Of a DNA stretch of 64,000 nt, positions 36,971 to 45,490 are shown piece by piece. Location of the stretch: the NCBI GenBank assembly GCA_940746715.1, contig CALNWN010000012.1, positions 1 through 64,000 of the forward strand, given 5' to 3'. A program made the translations under genes and the position numbers. The notes beneath the pieces were generated by a model, which saw nothing but the letters and a program-made list of their open reading frames with translations, ran no database searches and was not told where the DNA came from. The first letter of the stretch is position 1; every line of letters starts with the position of its first letter. The DNA comes from an uncultured Paraburkholderia sp. GTDB lineage: Bacteria; Pseudomonadota; Gammaproteobacteria; Burkholderiales; Burkholderiaceae.

Positions 36971-38332
36971 GTGGCAATCGTGAAAAAGCTTCGCTTGGCA
37001 ACGCTCGCGGCAGGTCTTGCCGCCGTGGCGTCTTTCGTGTCGGTTGCGCCGGTACAGGCGCAGGCGCTCGCCGGCAACCGCGGCCAGACGGTCGACACGA
37101 TTGCCGCAGTGGTCAACAACGGTGTCATCACGCGGCGCGAGCTGGACGAGCGCGCGAGCCTCATCACCCGTCGTCTGAACCAGCAGAACGCGCCGATTCC
37201 GCCCGCCGACCAGTTGCGTCAGCAGGTGCTCAACCAGATGGTGCTGGAGCGCATCCAGCTGCAGAAGGCGAAGGAAGACGGCATCAATGTCGACGACGCC
37301 GCCGTGCAGAAAACACTCGAACGGCTCGCCCAGGCGAACAACCTGTCGCTCGACGTGTACCGCGCGCGGATCGAGGCGCAAGGCGTGCCCTGGGCCACCT
37401 TCACGAGCGACGCGCGTACCGAGCTGAGGCTGTCGCGTCTGCGTGAGAAGGAAGTGGACAGCAAGGTCACGGTGTCGGACGCGGAAGTCGCGAACTACAT
37501 CGCAAGTCAGCGCGGCCCGAATGCCGGCGCGACGAGCGACCTGCACATGGAGCACATTTTCCTGAAGGCGCCGCTGAACGCGCCGCAAACCGACATCGAA
37601 GCGGCCCAGAAGAAGGCCGAGGCACTGCTCGCTGAAGCGAAGGGTAGTGCCAACTTCGGGAAGCTGGCCAAGTCGAATTCGCAGGCGCCGGACGCGGCCA
37701 AGGGCGGCGACATGGGCTACGCGGCGCCTTCGAAGCTGCCGCCGGAATTCGTCAAGGCCGCCTCGGCGCTGCGTCCGGGCGAGGTCAATCCGGAAGTGGT
37801 CCGCACGAATGACGGCTTCGAGGTCGTGCGCCTCGTCGACCGGCGCGCCGATCAGGGCACGAGCTCCGACGCACCCAAGCTCGTGCAGACGCACATGCGC
37901 CACATCCTGCTGCGCGTCGGCGACGGCATGTCCGAGCCGCAAGCGCGTCAGAAGCTGCTCGAAATCAAGAAGGAAATCCAGGCAGGCGGCGACTTCGCGA
38001 AGTTCGCGCACACCTATTCGCAAGACGGTTCGTCGTCGCAAGGCGGCGACCTCGGCTGGATCAGCCCGGGCGAGACGGTGCCGGAATTCGAGCGCGCCAT
38101 GAATACGCTGCAGGACGGCCAGATTAGCGACCCGGTGCGCAGCGAATACGGCTATCACCTGATCCAAGTGCTGGAGCGCCGCGAAGCGCAAGGCTCGATC
38201 GCCCAGCAAATGGATCTCGCGCGCCAGGCCATCGGTCAGCGCAAGGCCGAGCAGGCTTATGCCGACTGGCTGCGCGAACTGCGCGACACTGCCTATGTCG
38301 AAGTAAAGCCTGATCTGTCGAGCATTCAGTAA
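36971..38332 (+). CDS. surA: Periplasmic chaperone and peptidyl-prolyl isomerase SurA
   Basis: A chaperone of about 453 residues that escorts outer-membrane porins and LptD. A signal peptide (LRLATLAAGLAAVASFVSVA, cleavage after VQAQA) precedes the SurA N-terminal domain (TIAAVVNNGVITRRELDERA). Two parvulin domains follow, beginning DLHMEHIFLKAP and THMRHILLRVGDG. The C-terminal helix (QRKAEQAYADWLRELRDTAY) is conserved. The best start is GTG with GGAG five bases upstream. GTG at 36980 or ATG at 36926 are alternatives. It lies between lptD and pdxA, the order known from E. coli. Confidence 0.93.
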   Translation: MAIVKKLRLATLAAGLAAVASFVSVAPVQAQALAGNRGQTVDTIAAVVNNGVITRRELDERASLITRRLNQQNAPIPPADQLRQQVLNQMVLERIQLQKAKEDGINVDDAAVQKTLERLAQANNLSLDVYRARIEAQGVPWATFTSDARTELRLSRLREKEVDSKVTVSDAEVANYIASQRGPNAGATSDLHMEHIFLKAPLNAPQTDIEAAQKKAEALLAEAKGSANFGKLAKSNSQAPDAAKGGDMGYAAPSKLPPEFVKAASALRPGEVNPEVVRTNDGFEVVRLVDRRADQGTSSDAPKLVQTHMRHILLRVGDGMSEPQARQKLLEIKKEIQAGGDFAKFAHTYSQDGSSSQGGDLGWISPGETVPEFERAMNTLQDGQISDPVRSEYGYHLIQVLERREAQGSIAQQMDLARQAIGQRKAEQAYADWLRELRDTAYVEVKPDLSSIQ

Positions 38333-38337
38333 CTACC

Positions 38338-39348
38338 ATGAGCACCGCCGCCCAGTCCGCCAGCTTGCCGTTGCACGTCGCGATCACGACCGGCGAGCCG
38401 GCCGGCGTCGGTCCCGAGCTGACAGCGCAGGCGCTGGCGGGCGCGGCAACGCACTGGCCGAACGCGCAGTTCACCGTACTCGGCGATGCGGCGCTTCTCG
38501 CGGAACGCGCGCGCGCCGTGGGTTTGGACTGGAGCGCGCTGCTGGCGGACGGCAAGCGCATTCAGGTGCAGCATCGGCCGCTCGGTGCGCCAGCGGTCGC
38601 GGGCAAGCTCAACGCGGCCAATGGGCGCTATGTGCTCGATCTGCTGGACAGGGCCATCGACGGCGCAATGGCCGGCAACTTCGACGCCATCGTCACCGCG
38701 CCGCTGCAAAAGAGCACCATCAACGACGCGGGCGTGCCCTTCACCGGTCACACCGAATACCTTGCGAAACGCACGCACACGCCTCGCGTGGTCATGATGC
38801 TGGCGGGCACGGGCAAGCGCCCGCTGCGCGTCGCGCTCGCCACTACGCATCTGCCGCTCAAAGATGTCTCGGCGGCGCTTTCCATTGAGGGACTCGTCGA
38901 AACGCTGCGCATCGTCGATCACGACCTGCGGCATCATTTCGGCTTGCCCGCGCCGCGCATCCTCGTCACGGGGCTCAACCCGCACGCGGGCGAGAACGGC
39001 TATCTGGGCCGCGAGGAAATCGACGTGATTTCGCCTGCGCTGAAGCTCGCGAACGGTGAGGGCATCGACGCGCGCGGTCCCTATCCGGCCGACACGCTGT
39101 TCCAGCCGCGTTACCTCGACGAAGCCGACTGCGTGCTGGCCATGTTCCACGATCAGGGCCTGCCCGTGCTGAAATACGCGACGTTCGGCGAAGGCATCAA
39201 CGTGACGCTGGGCTTGCCGATCATCCGCACCTCGGTCGATCACGGCACGGCGCTCGATCTCGCGGGCACCGGCCGCGCCGACGCGGGCAGCCTGATCGCC
39301 GCCATCGACACCGCGGTTTCCATGGCGCACCATCGCCGCGCGGGCTGA
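38338..39348 (+). CDS. pdxA: 4-hydroxythreonine-4-phosphate dehydrogenase PdxA
   Basis: A 336-residue metal- and NAD-dependent enzyme of pyridoxal phosphate synthesis. ITTGEPAGVGPEL at residues 15-27, TAPLQKSTINDAGVPFTGHT near 118-138 and the metal-binding AMFHDQGLPVLKY near 266 are family motifs. It starts five bases after the surA stop, so translation is coupled. A terminator follows it. Length and frame normal. Confidence 0.95.
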   Translation: MSTAAQSASLPLHVAITTGEPAGVGPELTAQALAGAATHWPNAQFTVLGDAALLAERARAVGLDWSALLADGKRIQVQHRPLGAPAVAGKLNAANGRYVLDLLDRAIDGAMAGNFDAIVTAPLQKSTINDAGVPFTGHTEYLAKRTHTPRVVMMLAGTGKRPLRVALATTHLPLKDVSAALSIEGLVETLRIVDHDLRHHFGLPAPRILVTGLNPHAGENGYLGREEIDVISPALKLANGEGIDARGPYPADTLFQPRYLDEADCVLAMFHDQGLPVLKYATFGEGINVTLGLPIIRTSVDHGTALDLAGTGRADAGSLIAAIDTAVSMAHHRRAG

Positions 39349-39352
39349 GTCA

Positions 39353-39389
39353 ACGCCGCATCATCGGCAGGCTTGCGCGGCGTCTTTTT
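39353..39389 (+). terminator. Intrinsic terminator between pdxA and rsmA
   Basis: The arms ACGCCGC and GCGGCGT, with a loop of about 17 bases, are followed by CTTTTTC. It lies 31 bp before rsmA. It probably lowers rsmA expression relative to lptD-surA-pdxA, rather than fully isolating it. Confidence 0.6.
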
Positions 39390-39419
39390 CAAGCAGTTCT
39401 CATTCTTAGCGTTTCTTCG

Positions 39420-40250
39420 ATGTCCACCAGCAGACAGCAACAGGGCCGGCACCAGGGTCATATCGCGCGCAAGCGTTTCGGGCAGAACTTTCTGGTCGAC
39501 CTCGGCGTGATCGATTCGATCGTCGACGTGATCCGGCCGCAGCGCGGCGAACGCATGGTCGAGATCGGGCCGGGGCTCGGCGCGCTGACCGAGCCGCTGA
39601 TCGAGCGTCTCGCGACGCCCGAGGCGCCGCTGCACGCCGTCGAGCTGGACCGCGATCTGATCGGGCGTCTGAAGAACAGATTCGGCGATCTGCTCGAGCT
39701 GCACGCGGGCGACGCGCTCGCGTTCGACTTCGGCTCGCTCGCCGCGCCCGGCGACGCGCCGTCGCTTCGCATTGTCGGCAATTTGCCGTACAACATTTCG
39801 AGCCCGCTGCTGTTTCACCTGGCGACGTTCGCGCATTGCGTGATCGATCAGCACTTCATGCTGCAGAACGAGGTGGTCGAGCGCATGGTCGCCGAGCCGG
39901 GCACGAAGGCATTCAGCCGTCTTTCAGTGATGCTGCAATACCGCTATGTGATCGACAAGCAGCTCGACGTGCCGCCCGAGGCATTCCAGCCGCCGCCGAA
40001 AGTGGATTCCGCCATCGTGCGAATGATCCCGTATGCGCCGCACGAACTGGCACCGGTCGACGAGCGTGTGCTGGGCGAGGTGGTCACCGCAGCGTTCTCG
40101 CAGCGGCGCAAGATGCTGCGCAACACGCTGGCTGCCTTGCGCGATACAGTCGACTTCGACGCCATAGGCTTCGACTTGCAACGCCGCGCCGAAGACGTGC
40201 CGGTGGCCGAATACGTGCGCGTGGCGCAGCTCGTGGCGGCTAAGGCCTGA
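39420..40250 (+). CDS. rsmA: 16S rRNA dimethyladenosine transferase RsmA (KsgA)
   Basis: A 276-residue SAM-dependent enzyme that dimethylates the two adjacent adenosines in the 3' terminal hairpin of 16S rRNA. KRFGQNFLVD near residue 19, motif I (VEIGPGLGALTEPL near 47) and the catalytic N121-L-P-Y motif in NLPYNISSPLLF are present. QNEVVERMVAEPGTKAFSRL is also characteristic. Frame intact and length normal. It ends the lptD cluster. Confidence 0.95.
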   Translation: MSTSRQQQGRHQGHIARKRFGQNFLVDLGVIDSIVDVIRPQRGERMVEIGPGLGALTEPLIERLATPEAPLHAVELDRDLIGRLKNRFGDLLELHAGDALAFDFGSLAAPGDAPSLRIVGNLPYNISSPLLFHLATFAHCVIDQHFMLQNEVVERMVAEPGTKAFSRLSVMLQYRYVIDKQLDVPPEAFQPPPKVDSAIVRMIPYAPHELAPVDERVLGEVVTAAFSQRRKMLRNTLAALRDTVDFDAIGFDLQRRAEDVPVAEYVRVAQLVAAKA

Positions 40251-40270
40251 GCGCGCTGCACGCGGGCGGC

Positions 40271-40311
40271 CTGGTGAGCTGGTGAGCTTGTGAGCTGGTG
40301 AGCTTGTGAGC
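40271..40311. repeat. Five tandem 8-bp units CTGGTGAG/CTTGTGAG
   Basis: The segment is built of five head-to-tail octamers of the form CTKGTGAG, alternating G and T at the third position in the last four. It lies 20 bp after the rsmA stop and just before the end of the decayed exporter gene on the other strand. Such short tandem arrays arise by slippage. No function is evident. Confidence 0.8.
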
Positions 40312-40313
40312 GC

Positions 40314-41242
40314 TCAAAGCGGTCGGCGCAGTGAGACCACCGCAACGTTCCAGTACACGACGTGCGCAGCGCCATGCAGCGAAGCGCACGGAGCAGAAAC
40401 GGGCTTCATTCCTGAACCGAACAACGCGCCTTCCCGCCAGACGGTTTCCGCGCGCTTGCCCGGCGCATTGACCAAGCGCGATGCCGGTCAGCACCAGCGC
40501 CGCCGCCATCAGAAAGCGCACGCTGAACGACTCGCCGAGCAGCAGCACGCCGAAGGTCACGCCGAACAGCGGCGTGAGAAACGAGAACACCGACAGGCGC
40601 GACGCGACATAACGCGTGAGCAGCCAGAACCACACCAGATAGCTGACGAACGCGACCACGATCGCCTGATACGCGAGGCGCGCACCACGACGGTCGTCGC
40701 AGCCCACGCGATGCCGGCCAGCACGCCGAGCGCGTCGCCAGCCACAGCGGCGAGCGTCGAGCCGCTTGCGGTGGCGCCATGCTGCAGAAAGCCGTCCGCG
40801 AAAGCCAGCGTCATGCCGGCGAACGCCACGAAAATGCCGAGCCATTGAATGCGGCGCATGCGCTCGCCGTCGACGAACCAGTGCAGACCCAGCGCCGTAA
40901 AACACGGCGCGGTGTACAGGAACACCGCCATGCGCGACGCACTGGTCAGCGTGAGCCCGAGAAAGATGCAAACGAATTCGGCGGCGAACAGCATACCCGC
41001 CAGCAGGCCGGCGGCGAGCGTGCCGTCGTCGCGAAAAAGCTGCGTGCCGCGCGAGCGAGCCCAGCCCCACACTAGCAGCGCCGCGATGGCCGAGCGCAAG
41101 CCCGCCTGAAACAGCGGCGGCAGCGCGGCGTTGGTGCTCTTGATCGCGACTTGCTGGAATCCCCAGATCGCGCACAAGCCGACCATCAGGAGGACGGCGA
41201 AACCATCGGGGCGCGACGCGCGGGCAGGGCAGTGGTGTTCAT
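40314..41242 (-). pseudogene. EamA/DMT-family exporter, at least three indels
   Basis: Ten-helix drug/metabolite transporter pieces are read in several frames. MNTTALPARRAP breaks near 41205 before DGFAVLLMVGLCAIWGFQQV. The first EamA half is intact up to ATTVVVRAS, then a deletion near 40680 shifts the frame to LAYQAIVVAFVSYLVWFWLL. The second half reads to VLTGIAL, where an extra G near 40483 shifts it to VNAPGKRAETVWRE. The 3' end is uncertain: a stop at 40314 is used, and another frame stops at 40406. The substrate of the intact protein is unknown. Three lesions in one gene point to neutral decay. Confidence 0.7.
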
Positions 41243-41569
41243 GGGCAAGGTCGTGACGATGAAGCCGAGGCAGCCCGTACGATACCAAACGCCCCCGTTC
41301 TTTCAGCCAATGTCCCCACCGCCTACGCGTGCTTCTTTACAAGTCGCAAGTTATTTGCTGATTTAACGACGCCAGCGCAACGCTCGCGCAACACATATTT
41401 CTTACCATTTCGATTTCGCGCTAAGGTTCGACGACGCTTTCTGTCGGTAGATTTGTGCGCGCTGCGTCGCCAATTCTGAGCTTCCGTAGGAATTCAGCGA
41501 GCCGGCGCTGCCCGAATCGGCGGCCAACTCTATCCGCGCGAGGCGGAACCACGACGAGGAGACTAGACG
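41243..41569 (+). other. Intergenic stretch, 327 bp, porin leader
   Basis: No gene is seen between the decayed exporter and the porin. The middle (around 41340-41420) is visibly more AT-rich and probably holds the porin promoter. No confident -35/-10 pair was found. A GAGGAGA ribosome site lies just before the porin ATG. Confidence 0.5.
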
Positions 41570-42679
41570 ATGACCCTCTGCAGAGGCGCGGTCGTCGCGG
41601 CGCTGTTGTCGCTCGGCTGCCCGGTTGCGCAGGCGCAGTCGAGCGTGACGCTCTACGGCGTGGTCGACGAGAGCGTGCGCTATCTGACTCACGCAAATAA
41701 AGCCGGCGATTCCTCGCTCGGACTCGGCACCGGTGGCATGACGCAAAGCCGCTGGGGGCTCAAGGGCGTCGAGGACCTGGGCGGCGGCTGGTCGACCTTT
41801 TTCAAGCTCGAGAATCGCATCTACATCAACAGCGGGCAGAGCGATCCGACCTTGCCGTTTTTCAACGAAGCGCAAATCGGCGTGCGGTCGAATTCCTACG
41901 GCCAGGTGATTCTCGGCCGTCAGTACAACGTGATGATCGAGGGCATTACCGTCGGCGGTTACGGCAGTAACCCGTGGATTCCGTACGACTTCAGCTTCCA
42001 ACCTGAAGTGACGATGACAGGCGGCATCTGGACCAGCAACCAGGTGCAGTATCAGGCGAAGTACAACGGCCTGAGGTTCGCGGCCGGTTACGCGTTCGGC
42101 GGCAACGCGGGCAATTCATATGGCAGCCAGATCGGCGCCGCGACGGCCTATGCGCCCGCGGGCGGGCCGTTCACCGTCGGCGGCGCGTACGAGGAATCGA
42201 AAGACTCGGTCAACGGCGCGTCGGCGAAAGCATGGACATTCGGCGGCTCGTACACGTGGAACAAGACGCGCTTTTCGCTCGGTTATATCGTCAACCGGGC
42301 CGACGCCGGTTTCTCGACTTTCGCCAACGGTCCGTTTTCTGCAGCCGCGCTGACCGCGCTGAAGTACACGGACTTCTCGCGGCGGCGCATGTTCATGGGC
42401 GGCATCACGCAGCAGGTCGGCAACGCGTGGCATCTTGCGGCGAATGTCTGGCGGACATTGCAGGACGGCAAGACGGCCGCGAAGGACGGCTCGGCGTGGC
42501 AATACCAGCTTGTCGCAGACTACAACCTGTCAAAGCGCACGGATGTCTACGTCGAAGGCGACTATTCGCTGTATCGCGGCGATCTGATCGGCGCGCAGCT
42601 GCAAGGTGTGAATAGCGTGGGACTCGCGCAGAAAGGCTCGCAGATCGGCTTGATGGCGGGACTGCGGCATCAGTTCTGA
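41570..42679 (+). CDS. Gram-negative general porin (Burkholderia OpcP/Omp38 type)
   Basis: A 369-residue outer-membrane porin of 16 predicted beta-strands forming trimeric diffusion channels. The signal peptide CRGAVVAALLSLGCPVAQAQ is followed by SSVTLYGVVDESVRYL, the hallmark N terminus of beta-proteobacterial porins. SRWGLKGVEDLGGGWSTFFK and a C-terminal LMAGLRHQF ending in phenylalanine (BAM recognition) are present. A GAGGAGA ribosome site precedes the ATG. It is monocistronic. Pore specificity cannot be read from sequence. Confidence 0.93.
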   Translation: MTLCRGAVVAALLSLGCPVAQAQSSVTLYGVVDESVRYLTHANKAGDSSLGLGTGGMTQSRWGLKGVEDLGGGWSTFFKLENRIYINSGQSDPTLPFFNEAQIGVRSNSYGQVILGRQYNVMIEGITVGGYGSNPWIPYDFSFQPEVTMTGGIWTSNQVQYQAKYNGLRFAAGYAFGGNAGNSYGSQIGAATAYAPAGGPFTVGGAYEESKDSVNGASAKAWTFGGSYTWNKTRFSLGYIVNRADAGFSTFANGPFSAAALTALKYTDFSRRRMFMGGITQQVGNAWHLAANVWRTLQDGKTAAKDGSAWQYQLVADYNLSKRTDVYVEGDYSLYRGDLIGAQLQGVNSVGLAQKGSQIGLMAGLRHQF

Positions 42680-42782
42680 AGGCGGCGGGGCCTGCACGCG
42701 GGTGCGGCGAGCGGCGGGCCGACTGCAACGGCGGTGGATTCCGGGTACATTTACGCTCTCGACATCAAGCAACAGGGAGTAC

Positions 42783-43172
42783 ATGATGCGCCTTCTTCAC
42801 ACCATGCTTCGGGTCGGCGACCTGGACCGTTCAATCGCGTTCTACACCGAACTGCTCGGCATGAAGCTACTGCGCCGCCAAGACTATCCGGAAGGGAAGT
42901 TCACGCTGGCTTTCGTCGGCTACACGGACGAGGCCGACGGCGCGGTCATCGAATTGACGCACAACTGGGACACGCCGTCGTATGACCTGGGCACCGGCTT
43001 CGGGCATCTGGCCGTCGAGGTGGACGACGCCTACGCAGCCTGCGACAAGATCAAGGCCCAAGGCGGCACCGTGGTGCGCGAAGCCGGGCCGATGAAACAC
43101 GGCACGACGGTGATCGCATTCGTCACCGATCCCGACGGCTACAAGATCGAGTTCATTCAGAAGAAAAAGTAA
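42783..43172 (+). CDS. gloA: Lactoylglutathione lyase (glyoxalase I)
   Basis: A 129-residue VOC-fold metalloenzyme that converts the hemithioacetal of methylglyoxal and glutathione to S-lactoylglutathione. LHTMLRVGDLDRSIAFYTEL and LGMKLLRRQDYPEGKFTLAF carry the first metal ligand (H5/H6). IELTHNWDTPSYDLGTGFGH carries E and H ligands, and the C-terminal E is in GYKIEFIQ. Two adjacent ATGs are possible starts, with an AGGGAG site upstream. Frame intact. Confidence 0.94.
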   Translation: MMRLLHTMLRVGDLDRSIAFYTELLGMKLLRRQDYPEGKFTLAFVGYTDEADGAVIELTHNWDTPSYDLGTGFGHLAVEVDDAYAACDKIKAQGGTVVREAGPMKHGTTVIAFVTDPDGYKIEFIQKKK

Positions 43173-43196
43173 CGCGGGCGTCAGGGCGTCAGGGCA

Positions 43197-44084
43197 CTAG
43201 AGCGTCGGCAGCAATTCCGGCGGATGCGACTTCAGCGTCTGCCGCGCTTCGCGAAATTCCGGAAAGATCGATTCGACCGTTTGCCAGAAGCGCGGGCTGT
43301 GGTTCATCTCTCGCAGATGCGCGAGCTCGTGCGCGACGACGTAATCGATAATGGAAAGCGGAAAGTGAATCAGCCGCCAGTTCAGGCGAATCTTGCCGTC
43401 GCTCGAACAACTGCCCCAGCGCGTGGCCGCTGACGAAAGCGCATACGCGCGATAGTTTACGCCCAGTTTCTCGGCGTAAACGGCCAGACGCTCGCCGAAC
43501 AGACGCTTCGCCTCGCTTTGCAACCAGCCTTGCACGCGGTCCTTGATCTGCTGCGGGTCGGCTTGCAAAGGCAGCGGCACTTGAAGCGTGGAATCTTCCG
43601 CGCTGAAGGCGAGCGTGCCGTGCGGCGAGCCGAGCGTCACGCGCACCGGCTGACCCAGATAGGGCACCTCTGCGCCGTCTTTCCAGTCCACCTTCGGCAG
43701 CGCGCGTTGTTCGACGCGCGTTTGCCATTCAATCAGCTTCGTGAAAATCCAGCGCTGCTTCTCCGTGATCGCTGTTTCAATATCGGCGAGCGTGACCCAG
43801 CGCGGCGCAGTGATCGTCAGACCCGTGCCGTCGATGGCAAAGCCAATGGAGCGGCGCGCCGAACGCTTGAGCGCGTAATGCAGCGTGCGCGAGCCGATCA
43901 CGAGACTGCGCAGCTTGCTGCCGTCCGGCGCGAGCGGCACGGCGGGCTGCTGGCCATGAGGCGTGGCGCCAGACGCGGACGGTAAAGGGGACGACAACGT
44001 CGACCCCGGCTCGGCGAAGAGCGGGAGATCGAGTTGCCGGTTATCGAGCGCCGCAGCGGGCTGCGGCGTAGGAGACTTCTGCAT
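43197..44084 (-). CDS. YgjP-like zinc metallopeptidase (DUF45)
   Basis: A 295-residue protein with a DUF45/YgjP metallopeptidase domain at its C terminus. The zinc motif is HELAHLREMNHSPRFW near residue 250, and the upstream SSAATRWGSCSSDGKIRLNW segment is characteristic. The N-terminal 80 residues are low-complexity. Its physiological substrate is unknown. It is the last gene of the glyQ-glyS-gmhB-plsC run on the minus strand. The MQKSPTPQ start is chosen, and an upstream in-frame ATG would add six residues. Confidence 0.85.
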   Translation of the reverse strand: MQKSPTPQPAAALDNRQLDLPLFAEPGSTLSSPLPSASGATPHGQQPAVPLAPDGSKLRSLVIGSRTLHYALKRSARRSIGFAIDGTGLTITAPRWVTLADIETAITEKQRWIFTKLIEWQTRVEQRALPKVDWKDGAEVPYLGQPVRVTLGSPHGTLAFSAEDSTLQVPLPLQADPQQIKDRVQGWLQSEAKRLFGERLAVYAEKLGVNYRAYALSSAATRWGSCSSDGKIRLNWRLIHFPLSIIDYVVAHELAHLREMNHSPRFWQTVESIFPEFREARQTLKSHPPELLPTL

Positions 44085-44126
44085 TGATTCGGCTTCGCGC
44101 AAGTACGCCTTCGAGGGCGTGGCGCG

Positions 44127-44885
44127 TCAGATAGGTGCGGCGGCGGAACCGCTGTCCGCCGCGCGATACGCAGCGGGATCGATGCGACGCATTTCAGCTT
44201 CGATCCACTGTTCGACGCGCGTGTTCACTTCATCGGGCGTGAGCCCCGTTGTCTGAATCGGCTTGCCGATCGACACTGTGACTATACCCGCATATTTGAG
44301 AAACGAGTTGCGAGGCCACACCCGTCCGGCATTGTGCGCGATCGGCACGACGGGCGCGCCGGTGGCGATCGCAAAGCGCGCACCGCCGGTTTTGTACTTG
44401 CCCTGCTTGCCGGTCGGCGTGCGCGTGCCTTCCGGAAACATGATCACCCAGGCGCCTTCCGCCATGCGGGCCTTGCCTTGCCTGATGACCGACTCGAACG
44501 CGTACTTGCCTTCCTTGCGGTCGATGTGAATCATCTTCAGGAGGCCGAGCGCCCAGCCGAAAAACGGCACGTACAGCAGTTCGCGCTTGAACACGTAGCA
44601 CAGCGGCTTGGGCATCAACGCGGGGAATGCGAGTGTTTCCCATGCCGACTGATGTTTCGACAGCAGCACGGCCGGTCCGTCGGGCAGGTTCTCCATGCCT
44701 TGAACCGTGTAGCGAATGCCGTTCAGCCAACGCGCCACGTGCAGCGTGACGCGGCACCAGCCGGCCGCCATCCAGTAGCGCCTGTCGGCGCGCATGAACG
44801 GAACCGCGATGAAGCACGCGATCGCGTACGGCACCGTGAAGAGCACGAAGTAGATCAGCAGCAGCAAAGAACGAATGAAGCGCAT
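44127..44885 (-). CDS. plsC: 1-acyl-sn-glycerol-3-phosphate acyltransferase (PlsC type)
   Basis: A 252-residue membrane acyltransferase that makes phosphatidic acid. An N-terminal helix (FIRSLLLLIYFVLFTVPYAI) is followed by the active-site motif KHQSAWETLAFP, where the usual HxxxxD is HxxxxE. FPEGTRTPTGKQGKYKTG is the lysophosphatidate-binding motif, and VPIAHNAGRVWP follows. The E variant occurs in this beta-proteobacterial subgroup. It lies 40 bp after gmhB in the glyQ operon. Confidence 0.9.
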   Translation of the reverse strand: MRFIRSLLLLIYFVLFTVPYAIACFIAVPFMRADRRYWMAAGWCRVTLHVARWLNGIRYTVQGMENLPDGPAVLLSKHQSAWETLAFPALMPKPLCYVFKRELLYVPFFGWALGLLKMIHIDRKEGKYAFESVIRQGKARMAEGAWVIMFPEGTRTPTGKQGKYKTGGARFAIATGAPVVPIAHNAGRVWPRNSFLKYAGIVTVSIGKPIQTTGLTPDEVNTRVEQWIEAEMRRIDPAAYRAADSGSAAAPI

Positions 44886-44925
44886 CGGCGTGGTCTGTGA
44901 GGGGTGGGGACGCGCGTGGCGCGAG

Positions 44926-45480
44926 TCACTCTTGGGCGTCGGCGAGGAAGTCGAGCACGAACGCCCGCAGGTCGTCGTGCACCACCGTGCCTTCCGGCAG
45001 GCCGCCGGCCGCGAGCGTTTTGCGGCCCTTGCCCGTCAGCACCAGATGGACCGGATGGCCGAGCGCCGCGCCCGCTTGCAGGTCGCGCATCGCGTCGCCG
45101 ACCACCGGCGTGTTCTCGGGATCGACCTCGAAACGCTCGTTGATCATCTTGAGCATGCCGGGCTTCGGCTTGCGGCATTCGCAATGGTCTTCAGCCGTGT
45201 GCGGGCAGAAGAACACCGCGTCGATGCGCGCGCCGACCGCCGCCGCCATGCGATGCATCTTCAGATGCATGGCGTTCAGCGCATTCATGTCGAACAGACC
45301 CCGGCCGATGCCGGACTGATTCGTCGCAATCGCCACGCGATAGCCCGCCTGGCTGAGACGCGCGATGGCTTCGAGCGAGCCCGGCAGCGCGACCCATTCG
45401 TCCGGCGACTTTATGAAAGCGTCGGAGTCGACGTTGATCACGCCGTCGCGGTCGAGGATCACCACTTTTTTGGTCGGCAT
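44926..45480 (-). CDS. gmhB: D-glycero-beta-D-manno-heptose 1,7-bisphosphate 7-phosphatase
   Basis: A 184-residue HAD-superfamily phosphatase of the LPS heptose pathway. The nucleophile motif is VVILDRDGVINVDSD (D at positions 9 and 11). The zinc-binding loop CPHTAEDHCECRKPKPGM has the four-ligand pattern of GmhB. PVVGDAMRDLQAG is the third HAD motif. It follows glyS by 10 bp and precedes plsC. Confidence 0.92.
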   Translation of the reverse strand: MPTKKVVILDRDGVINVDSDAFIKSPDEWVALPGSLEAIARLSQAGYRVAIATNQSGIGRGLFDMNALNAMHLKMHRMAAAVGARIDAVFFCPHTAEDHCECRKPKPGMLKMINERFEVDPENTPVVGDAMRDLQAGAALGHPVHLVLTGKGRKTLAAGGLPEGTVVHDDLRAFVLDFLADAQE

Positions 45481-45490
45481 GGCGTGCGGC

